Positions 37,254-46,690 are shown, counted from the first letter of the stretch. The stretch is 64,000 nt of DNA from Cellulophaga sp. HaHaR_3_176 (GCF_019021925.1 NZ_CP058990.1:1728001-1792000), one strand, 5' to 3'. Made by a program: numbers and translations. The notes: a model not told the origin generated them from the letters alone.

Positions 37254-37931
37254 TTAAATAGAACTTGTATTTTTTAAAATAATTGTGGGAAGATGCTCAT
37301 TAAACCATTTGTATCTATGAATAATCATAGTATGTGTACCCTTTGGTACTTTTATGCAGTTTTCTATGTTTTTTATAGGAAAAACAGGATCGTTATCTCC
37401 ATGAATGTGGATTAAATTAAAATTATTCTTTTTCTCTTTCCAATTTACAATAATCTCAATAGACCAATCTATATATGCTTTATCTCTAACAGATAAATAC
37501 TTTTCATACAAAGCCAATCGCTTAGGTACTGTTTCGCCAAATGCATACTTAGCAAGCAACTCTACATTATTGACTAAGCCTGTAGGCAGTAATTTATAAA
37601 CCTTAGTCAAACTAGCAAATTTCATTCGCATAGGAAGCTCTTTTTGTAATTTTACGCTAGATATAATAATAACTTTTTTAGTCTCTATATGCATAGCCAT
37701 TTCCTGTACCAACATGCCCCCAAAAGACACTCCAATCAAAACAGGATTTTTCTCTTTTATTTGTTTGCACATTTTTTTTGCATAAGCCTCAAATGATTCT
37801 CCTTTACCAGGAGCAAACCACTCTAAAAAATGCACATCGAATAGCTCTGGATCTAAAATCACGTATTGGAATATAGAAGATGCTGCTGCCAAGCCTGGCA
37901 TAAAATAAACTGTAGTTTTTAAATTCATCAT
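37254..37931 (-). CDS. Alpha/beta hydrolase
   Basis: A 225-residue cytoplasmic serine hydrolase. The catalytic triad can be placed: nucleophile Ser in IGVSFGGMLVQEMA (GxSxGG elbow), Asp in HIHGDNDPVFPI, and His in KGTHTMIIHR. The oxyanion region YFMPGLAAASSIF precedes. There is no signal peptide. Its substrate (an ester or thioester) is unknown. It is upstream of, and probably co-transcribed with, the lytic transglycosylase. Confidence 0.88.
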   Translation of the reverse strand: MMNLKTTVYFMPGLAAASSIFQYVILDPELFDVHFLEWFAPGKGESFEAYAKKMCKQIKEKNPVLIGVSFGGMLVQEMAMHIETKKVIIISSVKLQKELPMRMKFASLTKVYKLLPTGLVNNVELLAKYAFGETVPKRLALYEKYLSVRDKAYIDWSIEIIVNWKEKKNNFNLIHIHGDNDPVFPIKNIENCIKVPKGTHTMIIHRYKWFNEHLPTIILKNTSSI

Positions 37932-38079
37932 TTTAAGTAAACATAAGAAAACTAGGAAATTAGCAATAAAAAATGTAATTTTATGCTCTTGTTTTTTTTA
38001 AAATTATTATCTAATAAAAACTTTTACAACCCGAGAACCTGTACTTGTTTTAATTTAAAAAAACTAAAATCAAAACTAT

Positions 38080-38373
38080 ATGAATGAAGTTGAAATTAAA
38101 GACAATAGTTTTTTACGTCAGTATGAAACTAGTGTCGATAGTCATTTGGCTATAATTGAGTACTCTTCACAAGAACGTAAAGTATTCTTAACAAAGTTAA
38201 TTATCCCTGAACAAATTACAAAAGAAGGTTTTAAAGAACAATTTATTGAAGCTGTTCTTGCTAATATTCAAGAAAAAAATATGCGTGTTGTACCAACGAG
38301 TCCAGAAATCGCAGGTTTTCTAAGAAAGAATAGCAGATATAAAGATATGCTTCCTGTCGGAATCAGAATCTAA
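38080..38373 (+). CDS. Small GNAT-type acetyltransferase (YjdJ-like)
   Basis: A 97-residue protein of the short GNAT group with YjdJ. It shows DSHLAIIEYSSQERKVFLTKLIIPEQ and a KEGFKEQFIEAVLANIQEKNMRVVP stretch like the acetyl-CoA-binding helix, and then a shortened end. Compared with typical members, the classical GGxGIG pyrophosphate loop is not clear (EQITKEGFKEQF), so catalytic competence is uncertain. Followed directly by a strong terminator. Confidence 0.75.
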   Translation: MNEVEIKDNSFLRQYETSVDSHLAIIEYSSQERKVFLTKLIIPEQITKEGFKEQFIEAVLANIQEKNMRVVPTSPEIAGFLRKNSRYKDMLPVGIRI

Positions 38374-38380
38374 AAAAATT

Positions 38381-38409
38381 AAAACCTCTCTTAAAGAGAG
38401 GTTTTTTTT
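38381..38409. terminator. Bidirectional terminator
   Basis: An 11-bp stem (AAAACCTCTCT at 38381-38391 and its complement at 38395-38405) with 3-nt loop, A tract before and eight T after, overlapping the end of the convergent mtaB gene. Confidence 0.9.
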
Positions 38410-39736
38410 ATATTTTAATATTTTCTTCTACAAAAGAAAACCTAACAATGCCATCTTCATCAATCTCAGTAAGCTCCACTTCTTTTAATTGATTTACTAA
38501 ATCTGGATTCCAAGGAGATCTTACTTTTACATAATTTTCTGTAAAACCATGTATATAACCTTCTTTATTTTCTCCTTCAAATAAAACTGTTCTCGTACTC
38601 CCTAATTGACTTTCATAAAAAGCTCTTCTCTTTTTAACTGATAAACCCCTTAGCATCTTACTTCGCTTACTACGTACATTTTGAGGCACAACATCTCCCA
38701 TATCTGCAGCAACGGTATTATCTCGTTCTGAATATGTAAAAACATGCAAATATGAAATATCTAACTCATTTAAAAAATGGTATGTTTTCAAGAATAATTC
38801 ATCTGTTTCTCCTGGAAAGCCAACAATAACATCAACACCAATGCACGCATGTGGCATTATTTCCTTAATTCTAGCCACTCTATCAACATAAAGCCCGCTT
38901 AAGTACCTTCTGCGCATTAATTTCAAAATCTCATCACTACCACTCTGTAATGGAATGTGAAAATGCGGTACAAAAGAATTACTTTGAGCTACAAAGTCTA
39001 TTGTTTTATTTTTTAAAAGATTGGGCTCTATTGATGAAATTCTCAACCTATGTATACCTTCAATCTTATCAAGGGCTTCTACCAAATCATAAAAAGTATG
39101 TTCATGCTTTTTATTGCCGAACTCACCTTTACCATAATCTCCAATATTTACACCCGTAAGTACTATTTCTTTAATATCTTGAGCTGAAATTTCAGCTGCA
39201 TTTTTTAAAACATTTTCTAAAGTATCACTTCGTGATATTCCTCTAGCAAGCGGTATTGTACAATACGTACACTTATAATCGCAACCATCTTGCACCTTTA
39301 AAAAAGCACGAGTTCTATCACCAATAGCATAACTACCTACATAAAAATCAGCATCTTCTATTTCGCAAGAGTGCACTTCTCCAAAATCATTTTTAGAAAG
39401 ATCATTTATATAATCGGTAATTTTAAATTTTTCAGTTGCTCCTAAAACTAAGTCAACACCATGTACAGATGCCAACTCTTCTGGCTTCAATTGCGCATAA
39501 CACCCCACAGCTGCTACAAACGCATCTGGATTTACTTTTTGAGCCTGCTTTACTATGTTTTTAAAGCGTTTATCAGCATTTTCTGTAACAGAACATGTGT
39601 TTATCACATACATATCAGCGTGTTCAGAAAAATCTACACGATCAAAACCTTCTTCTTGAAAATTTCTTGCAATTGTAGATGTTTCAGAAAAATTTAATTT
39701 ACACCCTAAAGTATAAAATGCAACCTTCTTTTTCAT
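38408..39736 (-). CDS. mtaB: tRNA t6A37 methylthiotransferase
   Basis: A radical-SAM methylthiotransferase that converts t6A37 to ms2t6A37 in ANN-decoding tRNAs. The N-terminal UPF0004 domain has the three cluster cysteines (YTLGCKLN, VINTCSVTE, AAVGCYAQ). The radical-SAM motif is CDYKCTYCTIP, and a TRAM domain closes the protein (about 375-440). The IPLQSGSD motif is also present. I chose the ATG at 39736; the frame extends to a GTG at 39754, but that would overlap the upstream gene by 16 bp and adds nothing conserved. It follows the GlmU-like gene with a gap of only 2 bp. Confidence 0.93.
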   Translation of the reverse strand: MKKKVAFYTLGCKLNFSETSTIARNFQEEGFDRVDFSEHADMYVINTCSVTENADKRFKNIVKQAQKVNPDAFVAAVGCYAQLKPEELASVHGVDLVLGATEKFKITDYINDLSKNDFGEVHSCEIEDADFYVGSYAIGDRTRAFLKVQDGCDYKCTYCTIPLARGISRSDTLENVLKNAAEISAQDIKEIVLTGVNIGDYGKGEFGNKKHEHTFYDLVEALDKIEGIHRLRISSIEPNLLKNKTIDFVAQSNSFVPHFHIPLQSGSDEILKLMRRRYLSGLYVDRVARIKEIMPHACIGVDVIVGFPGETDELFLKTYHFLNELDISYLHVFTYSERDNTVAADMGDVVPQNVRSKRSKMLRGLSVKKRRAFYESQLGSTRTVLFEGENKEGYIHGFTENYVKVRSPWNPDLVNQLKEVELTEIDEDGIVRFSFVEENIKI

Positions 39737-39738
39737 TT

Positions 39739-40914
39739 TTACTCTTTTCTCCACTTTTTTGTTTCTTCAAAAACGTGTGTTAAAATTGCTTGTTCTTGAG
39801 TATCAAATTCAATTTCGCGTCTTGACATTACTATTCTGATAGTCTCAAAAGCTTTATTTTCTAAATATGTACTAAATCCAGAAGCTCCTCCCCAACTAAA
39901 ACTAGGAATAAAATTTCTTGGAAAACCACCACCAAATATATTTGCACTCACCCCCACAACAGTACCCGTATTAAACATGGTGTTAATTCCACATTTACTA
40001 TGGTCTCCCATCATTAAACCACAAAATTGAAGTCCTGTTTTGGCAAAACCTTCTGTTTCATAGCTCCACAAGCGAACTTCGTCGTAGTTATTTTTTAAAT
40101 TCGAGTTATTTGTATCAGCTCCTAAATTACACCATTCTCCCAAAACAGCATTTCCTAAATAACCATCATGGCCTTTGTTAGAATATCCAAAAAGCACTGA
40201 ATTATTAACTTCTCCTCCTATTTTTGAATACGGCCCTACAGTTGTAGCTCCGTAAATTTTAGCTCCCATTTTAACAGTAGAATAATCACATAAGGCAAAA
40301 CCACCTCTTATCATAGATCCTTCCATCACCTCTGCCCCTACACCTATGTAAATAGGGCCATTAGTAGCATTTAAAATACTGCACTCTACTTTAGCTCCTT
40401 CTTCAAGAAATATATTTTGTGCATTAATTACTGAATTTGTTTCAGAAATAGGTTGACTTTCTCTTCCTTCTGTAATAAAATCAAAATCAGCCTGCAAGGC
40501 AACTGCATTTTTAGAAAAAATATCCCAAGTGTTTTCTATACGAATAACTTGACCAGAGAACTCTATAGCCTCATAAGTGTTTAAATCTACCTCTTCTTGT
40601 GTATCTTTTGAATAAAAAGCAATTACTTCATCTTCTAAAAAAATAGCTTGATTATCTGTTAACTCAGAAATCAAAGCCACCAACTCTTCATTTGGTAAAA
40701 AAGAAGCGTTAATAAGTACGTTCTCTTCCATTTCTACCATTGGGTATTTTTCCGAAAGATATTCTTCTGTAATTGTAGTTGTAGTACTTTTTAAAAAATT
40801 CTCCCACTTTTCTCTAATTGTAAATATTCCTACTCGAATATCAGCAACAGGTCTTGTGAAGGTAAATGGTAAAAGAGAATTACGAACGGTACCGTCAAAA
40901 AGTATATAATTCAT
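39739..40914 (-). CDS. GlmU-like sugar nucleotidyltransferase-like protein
   Basis: A 391-residue two-domain protein. The N-terminal half (1-160) matches the NTP_transf_4-like domain specific to this group (MNYILFDGTVRNSLLPFTFTRPVADIR is split by a loop), without the canonical GxGTRM pyrophosphorylase loop. The C-terminal half is a left-handed beta-helix of hexapeptide repeats (GPIYIGVGAEVMEGSMIRGG, CDYSTVKMGAKIYGATTVGPYSKIG). It may be an acyl- or nucleotidyltransferase in sugar-nucleotide metabolism; the activity is not established by the sequence. It is co-directional with mtaB. Confidence 0.85.
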   Translation of the reverse strand: MNYILFDGTVRNSLLPFTFTRPVADIRVGIFTIREKWENFLKSTTTTITEEYLSEKYPMVEMEENVLINASFLPNEELVALISELTDNQAIFLEDEVIAFYSKDTQEEVDLNTYEAIEFSGQVIRIENTWDIFSKNAVALQADFDFITEGRESQPISETNSVINAQNIFLEEGAKVECSILNATNGPIYIGVGAEVMEGSMIRGGFALCDYSTVKMGAKIYGATTVGPYSKIGGEVNNSVLFGYSNKGHDGYLGNAVLGEWCNLGADTNNSNLKNNYDEVRLWSYETEGFAKTGLQFCGLMMGDHSKCGINTMFNTGTVVGVSANIFGGGFPRNFIPSFSWGGASGFSTYLENKAFETIRIVMSRREIEFDTQEQAILTHVFEETKKWRKE

Positions 40915-40936
40915 TTAATCAAATTTTCTTGTAAAA

Positions 40937-40978
40937 ATAAAAAAAGTCACACTCCGCATATTAACAGAGTGTGACTTT
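40937..40978 (-). terminator. Intrinsic terminator of the L31 gene
   Basis: A 12-bp stem (AAAGTCACACTC at 40943-40954 with 40967-40978) and 12-nt loop, followed on the minus strand by TTTTTATTTTT. Confidence 0.88.
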
Positions 40979-41001
40979 ATTGCTAATAAAAGCGAATATT
41001 A

Positions 41002-41253
41002 TTATTTTTCGAACTTCTTGTACTTGTTCTTAAATTTATCAATACGACCTGCAGTATCAACTAATTTAGCTTTACCAGTGTAAAAAGGATGAGATGTTCT
41101 TGAAATTTCCAATTTTATTAATGGATACTCCACACCATCAACCTCTAATGTTTCTTTTGTATCAGCCGTAGATTTTGTAAGAAAAACGTCTTCATTAGAC
41201 ATATCCTTAAATGCAACTAATCTATAATTCTGTGGGTGTATATCTTTTCTCAT
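41002..41253 (-). CDS. rpmE2: 50S ribosomal protein L31, type B
   Basis: An 83-residue L31 with the type B core (MRKDIHPQNYRLVAFKDMSN, then YPLIKLEISRTSHPFYTGK and VDTAGRIDKFKNKY). None of the zinc-binding cysteines of type A L31 is present, so this is the zinc-independent (C-minus) form. It has a near-consensus promoter and its own terminator. No Zur-like palindrome was recognised in the leader. Confidence 0.96.
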   Translation of the reverse strand: MRKDIHPQNYRLVAFKDMSNEDVFLTKSTADTKETLEVDGVEYPLIKLEISRTSHPFYTGKAKLVDTAGRIDKFKNKYKKFEK

Positions 41254-41289
41254 TTGTAAAAAACTTTGTAACGTGTATTTTTAGAGGTG

Positions 41290-41320
41290 CAAATTTAAGT
41301 TTTTTTCTTAAACCTACAAT
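41290..41320 (-). promoter_or_regulatory. Promoter of the L31 gene
   Basis: On the minus strand, TAAATTTG (41290-41297) matches TAnnTTTG and ATTG (41317-41320) lies 19 nt upstream. This is the same ATTG-N19 arrangement as the ffs promoter. Confidence 0.65.
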
Positions 41321-41381
41321 TTTTATTACTAAAAAAATACAAAAAAATAAAAACTCTACTTCTATAGAAGTAATTAAAGGC

Positions 41382-41389
41382 TATTTTTG
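41382..41389 (+). promoter_or_regulatory. -7 box upstream of the DUF4199 gene
   Basis: TATTTTTG fits TAnnTTTG and would start transcription near 41396. That rules out translation from upstream in-frame codons and supports the TTG start at 41418. Confidence 0.5.
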
Positions 41390-41417
41390 CGCATTCAATC
41401 ACAAAAATAAGCAGAAA

Positions 41418-41918
41418 TTGGAAACAAATAATTCATCTTCTATTAAAAGTTTAGTAATACCATTTGCAATTATAGCAGGAATAGCTAGGGTTATATTAGA
41501 TGTGTTGCCAAAAGTACTCTCATCAGGATCATTATTTTACTATTCGACCTTTTTAATTGCTTTTTTACTTGAAATAGTTGCTATCGTTTTTTTAATAAAA
41601 AAATACAAAGCTTTAAGTAATGGAGAGTTATCACTTAAAGACGCCATAAGTGTTGGATTAACTTTTATGCTTATCGTTGGTATTTTCTTTGCTACAAGTT
41701 CATATATATATGATACTTACATAGATACTGATTTTCAAATAAACACAGCTTTAGAATGGGCTGAACGTTACGGGAAAACACAAGAAGTGCAAGAAAAAAT
41801 TAATGGCGATCCTGACAAAAACGGAGCTATCTTTGGTATTTTCACTAGCATACTAATGTTTTCTTTTATTGGTTTTGTTGTTTCAATACTTGCAGGAAGC
41901 ATATTTAGAACTAAATAA
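41418..41918 (+). CDS. DUF4199-like membrane protein
   Basis: A 166-residue integral membrane protein with four predicted helices (about 11-31, 40-60, 78-98 and 138-160). The loop between helices 3 and 4 carries DFQINTALEWAERYGKTQEVQEKING. It fits the DUF4199 group that often precedes a GT2 glycosyltransferase in Flavobacteriia, as here. The frame is open further upstream to 41211, but that extension overlaps the L31 gene and promoter; the TTG at 41418 (METNNSSSIKSL) is the better start. Confidence 0.75.
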   Translation: METNNSSSIKSLVIPFAIIAGIARVILDVLPKVLSSGSLFYYSTFLIAFLLEIVAIVFLIKKYKALSNGELSLKDAISVGLTFMLIVGIFFATSSYIYDTYIDTDFQINTALEWAERYGKTQEVQEKINGDPDKNGAIFGIFTSILMFSFIGFVVSILAGSIFRTK

Positions 41919-42029
41919 AATTCCAATACTCAAAAAATTATATTCAATTTTAACGTTTACTAGAACAATAGTAAAATTAAATTAATTAAAAAGTAAAAGC
42001 ACTCCATGTTAGATTTCAAATTTAACGAG

Positions 42030-42053
42030 TATAATCTTAAATTTGAGATTATA
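42030..42053 (+). promoter_or_regulatory. -7 box framed by an inverted repeat
   Basis: TAAATTTG (42038-42045) matches TAnnTTTG and is precisely enclosed by the 8-bp inverted repeat TATAATCT / AGATTATA (42030-42037 and 42046-42053). A second candidate -7 box, TATTTTTG, lies at 42118-42125. A regulator bound to the repeat would cover the box. The glycosyltransferase starts at 42148. Confidence 0.35.
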
Positions 42054-42147
42054 CCATTACCCTTATTCATGGATTAATTATGAAGAAAGAAAACACCAGT
42101 ATTTAAGCTCAAAATTGTATTTTTGAATATATTTTCAGAAGTTATAC

Positions 42148-43122
42148 ATGAATTTATCGATTATCATACCCCTTCTTAACGAAGAAGAATCATTGAATGA
42201 ACTACACAATTGGATTGTTTCTGTAATGGAAAGCAACAATTTGACCTATGAAATTATTTTTATAGACGATGGTAGTACTGATAATTCATGGCAAGAAGTA
42301 GAAGAACTCTCTAACACCAACCCTTTTGTAAAAGGTATCCGTTTTTTAAAAAACTTTGGTAAATCTCAAGCTCTACATGCTGGTTTTAAAAAAGCTGAAG
42401 GTGATGTCGTAATTACGATGGATGCAGATTTACAGGACAATCCTGACGAAATTCCAGAATTATACCGATTAATTAAGGACGAAAAATATGATTTAGTTTC
42501 TGGTTGGAAGAAAAAAAGATACGATTCTATCTTAAGTAAAAACATGCCTTCTAAGTTATTTAACTGGGCTGCACGTAAAACATCAGGTGTCAATCTAAAC
42601 GATTTTAATTGCGGCCTAAAAGCCTTCAATAAAATAGTTGTAAAAAATATAGAGGTATCTGGTGAAATGCATCGTTATATACCTGTACTTGCTAAAAATG
42701 CTGGTTTTTCAAAAATAGGAGAAAAAGTAGTCCTTCATCAAGCTCGAAAATATGGCAAAACAAAATTTGGAATGGAACGTTTCATTAACGGTTTTCTAGA
42801 TTTAATTACCATCTGGTTTATTTCTAAATTCGGAAAGCGCCCTATGCATTTATTTGGTGCACTTGGTGTTGTTATGTTTTTGATAGGGTTCGGTTTTTCT
42901 ATCTACTTAGGAATAGATAAATTAGCAATTAATAAAACAGGTCGATTAATTACTGATAGACCTCAATTTTTCTTAGCCTTAATAGCAATGCTTATGGGTT
43001 CTCAATTATTCTTAGCTGGCTTTTTAGGAGAAATTATGGTTCGATCTAGAAAAAATGAAACTCGTTATAAAATATCAGAAGAAATAAACATTTCTACTTT
43101 AGAAAATCAAATTTCTTTTTAA
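42148..43122 (+). CDS. Family 2 glycosyltransferase (DPM1/GtrB-like)
   Basis: A 324-residue membrane-anchored glycosyltransferase. The GT-A domain has LIPLLNEEESL, the UDP- or GDP-binding DDGSTDNSW, the metal site DADLQDNPDEIP, and KNFGKSQALHAGF. Two C-terminal membrane helices (about 233-257 and 270-295) follow RPMHLFG. The family transfers a sugar to polyprenyl phosphate for later use in lipid A, lipoglycan or O-antigen modification. It precedes a phosphohexomutase and an MsbA-like exporter, all on the same strand. Confidence 0.92.
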   Translation: MNLSIIIPLLNEEESLNELHNWIVSVMESNNLTYEIIFIDDGSTDNSWQEVEELSNTNPFVKGIRFLKNFGKSQALHAGFKKAEGDVVITMDADLQDNPDEIPELYRLIKDEKYDLVSGWKKKRYDSILSKNMPSKLFNWAARKTSGVNLNDFNCGLKAFNKIVVKNIEVSGEMHRYIPVLAKNAGFSKIGEKVVLHQARKYGKTKFGMERFINGFLDLITIWFISKFGKRPMHLFGALGVVMFLIGFGFSIYLGIDKLAINKTGRLITDRPQFFLALIAMLMGSQLFLAGFLGEIMVRSRKNETRYKISEEINISTLENQISF

Positions 43123-43157
43123 ACTAATTATAAATATTACAATTTTAAGCTACACGT

Positions 43158-44867
43158 ATGGACAATATTTTAAACACTGCTAAAACCTGGTTAACTGATT
43201 TTTTTGATAAAGACGTTAGAGAAGAAGTTCAAGACCTTATCGATAACAATACTGAAGAACTAAAAGATAGGTTCTATAAAAATATGGAATTTGGTACAGG
43301 TGGTATGCGTGGCGTTATGGGCGCAGGTACTAACCGAATTAACAAATATACTTTAGGTAAAAGTACACAAGGCTTAAGTAACTATTTAAATCAAACATAT
43401 AAAGGTGAAGAAGTAAAAGTTGTTATTGCTTTCGATTGTCGCCATAATAGTGACACACTAGCAAAAACAGTTGCAGAGGTATTTTCCGCTAATGGAATTA
43501 AAGTTTTCTTATTTTCAGAATTAAGAACAACTCCTGAGCTTTCTTTTGCTGTCAGACATTTAAACTGCCACGCAGGTATTGTACTTACCGCATCTCATAA
43601 CCCACCAGAATATAATGGTTATAAAGTATATTGGACAGATGGCGGACAAATTGTACCACCACAAGATGGAAAAATTGTTGCAGAAATAAACTCACTTTCT
43701 TTTGAAGATATAAATTTCACTGCCAATCCTGATTTAATCGAATTGATAGATAAGGAAGTTGATGAAGCTTTTATTTCTGAATCTGTTGCTAGAGGTAGTT
43801 TCAATGCAAAAGATAAAGATAATTTTAAAATAGTTTTCACATCACTACACGGTACTTCAATTACAGCCATACCTCAAGTTTTAAAACGTGCTGGATACAA
43901 AAATGTAACTATAATTGAAGAACAAGCTGTACCAAATGGTGATTTCCCTACAGTAAAATCACCTAACCCTGAAGAGCCTGAAGCACTTTCAATAGCAATT
44001 GCTAAAGCTGAAGAAATTGGAGCTGATATGGTAGTTGGTACTGACCCTGATAGTGACAGATTAGGTGTTGCTGTTAGAAACCTTGATGGTAAAATGGAAA
44101 TTTTAAATGGTAACCAAACTATGGTTCAAATGACAAAATTTTTATTAGATAATGAAAAAGAAAAAGGATTTAAAGGCAATGAATTCATCGCTTCAACTAT
44201 AGTTTCTACACCTATGATGGAGGCTATGGCTAATACATATGGCGTAGAATATAAAACAGCCCTTACTGGCTTTAAATGGATTGGTAAAATGATTAAAGAC
44301 TTCCCGAATCAAAAATTTATTGGTGGAGGCGAAGAAAGTTTTGGTTTTATGGTTGGAGACTTTGTTAGAGATAAAGATGCTGTTACCTCTACCCTACTTG
44401 CCTGTGAAATTGCAGCAAATGCAAAAGCAAACGGCAGCTCTTTCTATAAAGATCTAATTGATTCTTATGTTGCATATGGCTTTTACAAAGAAAAATTAAT
44501 CTCATTGACTAAAAAAGGTATGCAAGGTGCTGAAGAAATCAAACAAATGATGATTGATTTTAAAGAAAATCCTGTATTAAGCATCGATGGTTCAAAAGTT
44601 ATTATTGTAGATGACTACAACACATCCACATCTAAAAACCTTAATACTGGTGAAGTTTCTACAATTGACATCCCTAAATCTAATGTGTTAATTTACACTA
44701 CAGAAGATGGTACTAAAATGGCTGCTAGACCAAGTGGAACAGAGCCTAAAATAAAATTTTACTTCAGCATCAATACAACATTAGATAAAGCTGAAAACTT
44801 TAAAGAAGTTGATGCTAAATTAGAAGCTAAAATTGACCGTATTTTGAGTGAACTCAAATTAAATTAA
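43158..44867 (+). CDS. Phosphohexomutase (phosphoglucomutase/phosphomannomutase)
   Basis: A 569-residue cytoplasmic alpha-D-phosphohexomutase. The phospho-Ser loop is TASHNPPEYNG (S146), the metal loop is GTDPDSDRLG, the sugar-binding loop is GGGEESFG, and the phosphate-binding C-terminal loop is ARPSGTEPKIKFY. The N-terminus is FGTGGMRGVMGAG. The length fits the large type seen in Bacteroidota and Firmicutes. It supplies hexose-1-phosphate for nucleotide sugars. The stop codon overlaps the next gene's start by 1 bp. Confidence 0.95.
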   Translation: MDNILNTAKTWLTDFFDKDVREEVQDLIDNNTEELKDRFYKNMEFGTGGMRGVMGAGTNRINKYTLGKSTQGLSNYLNQTYKGEEVKVVIAFDCRHNSDTLAKTVAEVFSANGIKVFLFSELRTTPELSFAVRHLNCHAGIVLTASHNPPEYNGYKVYWTDGGQIVPPQDGKIVAEINSLSFEDINFTANPDLIELIDKEVDEAFISESVARGSFNAKDKDNFKIVFTSLHGTSITAIPQVLKRAGYKNVTIIEEQAVPNGDFPTVKSPNPEEPEALSIAIAKAEEIGADMVVGTDPDSDRLGVAVRNLDGKMEILNGNQTMVQMTKFLLDNEKEKGFKGNEFIASTIVSTPMMEAMANTYGVEYKTALTGFKWIGKMIKDFPNQKFIGGGEESFGFMVGDFVRDKDAVTSTLLACEIAANAKANGSSFYKDLIDSYVAYGFYKEKLISLTKKGMQGAEEIKQMMIDFKENPVLSIDGSKVIIVDDYNTSTSKNLNTGEVSTIDIPKSNVLIYTTEDGTKMAARPSGTEPKIKFYFSINTTLDKAENFKEVDAKLEAKIDRILSELKLN

Positions 44868-46690
44868 TGAATTATTTTAAAAAAATTATTCGCTATGCGA
44901 AACCATACCGTAAGTATGGATATTTAAATGTATTTTTTAATATTCTTTACGCTTTATTTAGCGCTTTATCTTTTGCAGCATTAATGCCTATGCTTAATGT
45001 ACTTTTTGATAAAGGTAAAGCGCTATATGTAGCACCAGAGTACAAAGGCATAAGTAAGCTTAATGATTTCTTTTTAGATTATATGAACTATCGGGTAACA
45101 ATATACTCTGATGGTGATAAAATGAAAGGACTTGTACTAGTAATCGGACTTGTTATTACTTTATTTCTATTAAAGAACATTGTTAACTATTTAGCAATGT
45201 ATTTTATTACCTTTTTGAGAAATGGTGTTTTAAAAGATATTAGAAATGCTATGTATAATAAAATAACAAGCTTGCCTATTTCTTTTTACTCAGAAAAGAA
45301 AAAAGGTGATGTTTTATCTAGAATAACTACTGATGTTTTAGAAATTCAACATTCTTTTCTTTCTGTATTAGAACTAGTTGTTCGTGAACCCCTTACAATT
45401 GTTTTCACAATTGCTGTAATGTTTATTATTAGTGCTAAGCTAACTATTTTTGTATTTATTTTTATTCCTTTATCTGGTTTTATAATTTCTTTAATCGGAA
45501 AATCTTTAAAGAAAAAATCAGATGATGTTCAAAGAGAACAAGGAGAATTTTTATCTATTGTTGAAGAAACATTAGGTGGCTTAAGAGTCATTAAATCTTT
45601 TAATTCGGAATCTAGATTTTTTAAAAGCTTTTCTGCATCAACAAAACGTTTTTTTAAATTCAGCAATAAACTTTTAAATAGACAAAACCTAGCATCACCT
45701 TCTGGAGAGTTTTTAGGTATATTAACTATTGGTGTTTTATTATGGTTTGGTGGTAAAATGGTTTTGGTTGAAAAAACTTTAGATGCTACAGCTTTTATAA
45801 CCTATATGACTTTGGCTTATGGAGTTTTAACACCTGCTAAAGCTATAAGTAAAGCATCTTACGGTGTAAAAAAAGGTAATGCCGCTGCTGAGCGTGTTTT
45901 AGAAATTTTAGAAACTAAAAATCCTATTACCGAGAAGTCTGATGCTATAACTAAAGCTACTTTTGATTCTAGCGTTCAACTTAAAAATATCTCTTTTAAG
46001 TATGAAGATGAGTATGTATTAAAGAACTTTAATTTAACTGTTCCTAAAGGTCATACAGTGGCACTTGTAGGTCAATCTGGTAGCGGAAAAAGCACTATAG
46101 CTAACCTTGTTACTCGCTTTTATGACGTTAACGAAGGTTTTATTAGTATCGACGATATTGATATCAAAGATTTTACAAAACACTCTTTACGCAACCTATT
46201 AGGCTTAGTTACTCAAGATTCTATTTTGTTTAATGAAACAGTTAAAAACAACATAAGTTTAGGTAAAGAAAATGCAACTGATGAAGAAATTATTGAAGCG
46301 GCAAAAATTGCAAATGCTCATGATTTTATTTCTGAATTACCTAACGGTTACGATACTAATATTGGAGATAGTGGTAATAAATTAAGTGGCGGACAAAAAC
46401 AACGTTTATCAATCGCTAGGGCTGTTTTAAAAAACCCACCGATTATGATCTTAGATGAAGCTACTTCTGCACTAGATACTGAAAGCGAACGATTAGTGCA
46501 AGATGCTTTAGAAAAAATGATGCGTAATAGAACATCTATCGTTATAGCCCATCGTTTATCAACAATACAAAATGCAGATACAATTGTAGTTTTACAAAAA
46601 GGTGAAATTGTAGAGCAAGGTTCTCATGAACAGCTTTTAGCTGCGAATGGTGCTTACCGAAAATTAGTTGAAATGCAATCTTTAGACTAA
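44867..46690 (+). CDS. ABC exporter, MsbA-like half-transporter
   Basis: A 607-residue fused ABC exporter. Residues 1-340 hold six membrane helices with the coupling region, and 365-607 the ATPase: Walker A GQSGSGKST (402-410), Q-loop VTQDS, signature LSGGQKQR, Walker B PIMILDEATSALD and the H-loop AHRLSTI. The group exports lipids or lipid-linked sugars. The start codon overlaps the mutase stop (TAATG), which together with the upstream GT2 gene suggests a role in envelope glycolipid synthesis. Periplasmic loop 1 is long (about 60-100). Confidence 0.93.
   Translation: MNYFKKIIRYAKPYRKYGYLNVFFNILYALFSALSFAALMPMLNVLFDKGKALYVAPEYKGISKLNDFFLDYMNYRVTIYSDGDKMKGLVLVIGLVITLFLLKNIVNYLAMYFITFLRNGVLKDIRNAMYNKITSLPISFYSEKKKGDVLSRITTDVLEIQHSFLSVLELVVREPLTIVFTIAVMFIISAKLTIFVFIFIPLSGFIISLIGKSLKKKSDDVQREQGEFLSIVEETLGGLRVIKSFNSESRFFKSFSASTKRFFKFSNKLLNRQNLASPSGEFLGILTIGVLLWFGGKMVLVEKTLDATAFITYMTLAYGVLTPAKAISKASYGVKKGNAAAERVLEILETKNPITEKSDAITKATFDSSVQLKNISFKYEDEYVLKNFNLTVPKGHTVALVGQSGSGKSTIANLVTRFYDVNEGFISIDDIDIKDFTKHSLRNLLGLVTQDSILFNETVKNNISLGKENATDEEIIEAAKIANAHDFISELPNGYDTNIGDSGNKLSGGQKQRLSIARAVLKNPPIMILDEATSALDTESERLVQDALEKMMRNRTSIVIAHRLSTIQNADTIVVLQKGEIVEQGSHEQLLAANGAYRKLVEMQSLD

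Noticed and set aside
41211..41417. N-terminal extension of the DUF4199 protein
   Set aside because: It overlaps the L31 gene and promoter, is upstream of the likely -7 box, and encodes no sensible membrane or signal sequence.
42006..42077. 23-codon frame before the glycosyltransferase gene
   Set aside because: It coincides with a promoter-like repeat, has no terminator or coding character, and is too short to support without comparison.
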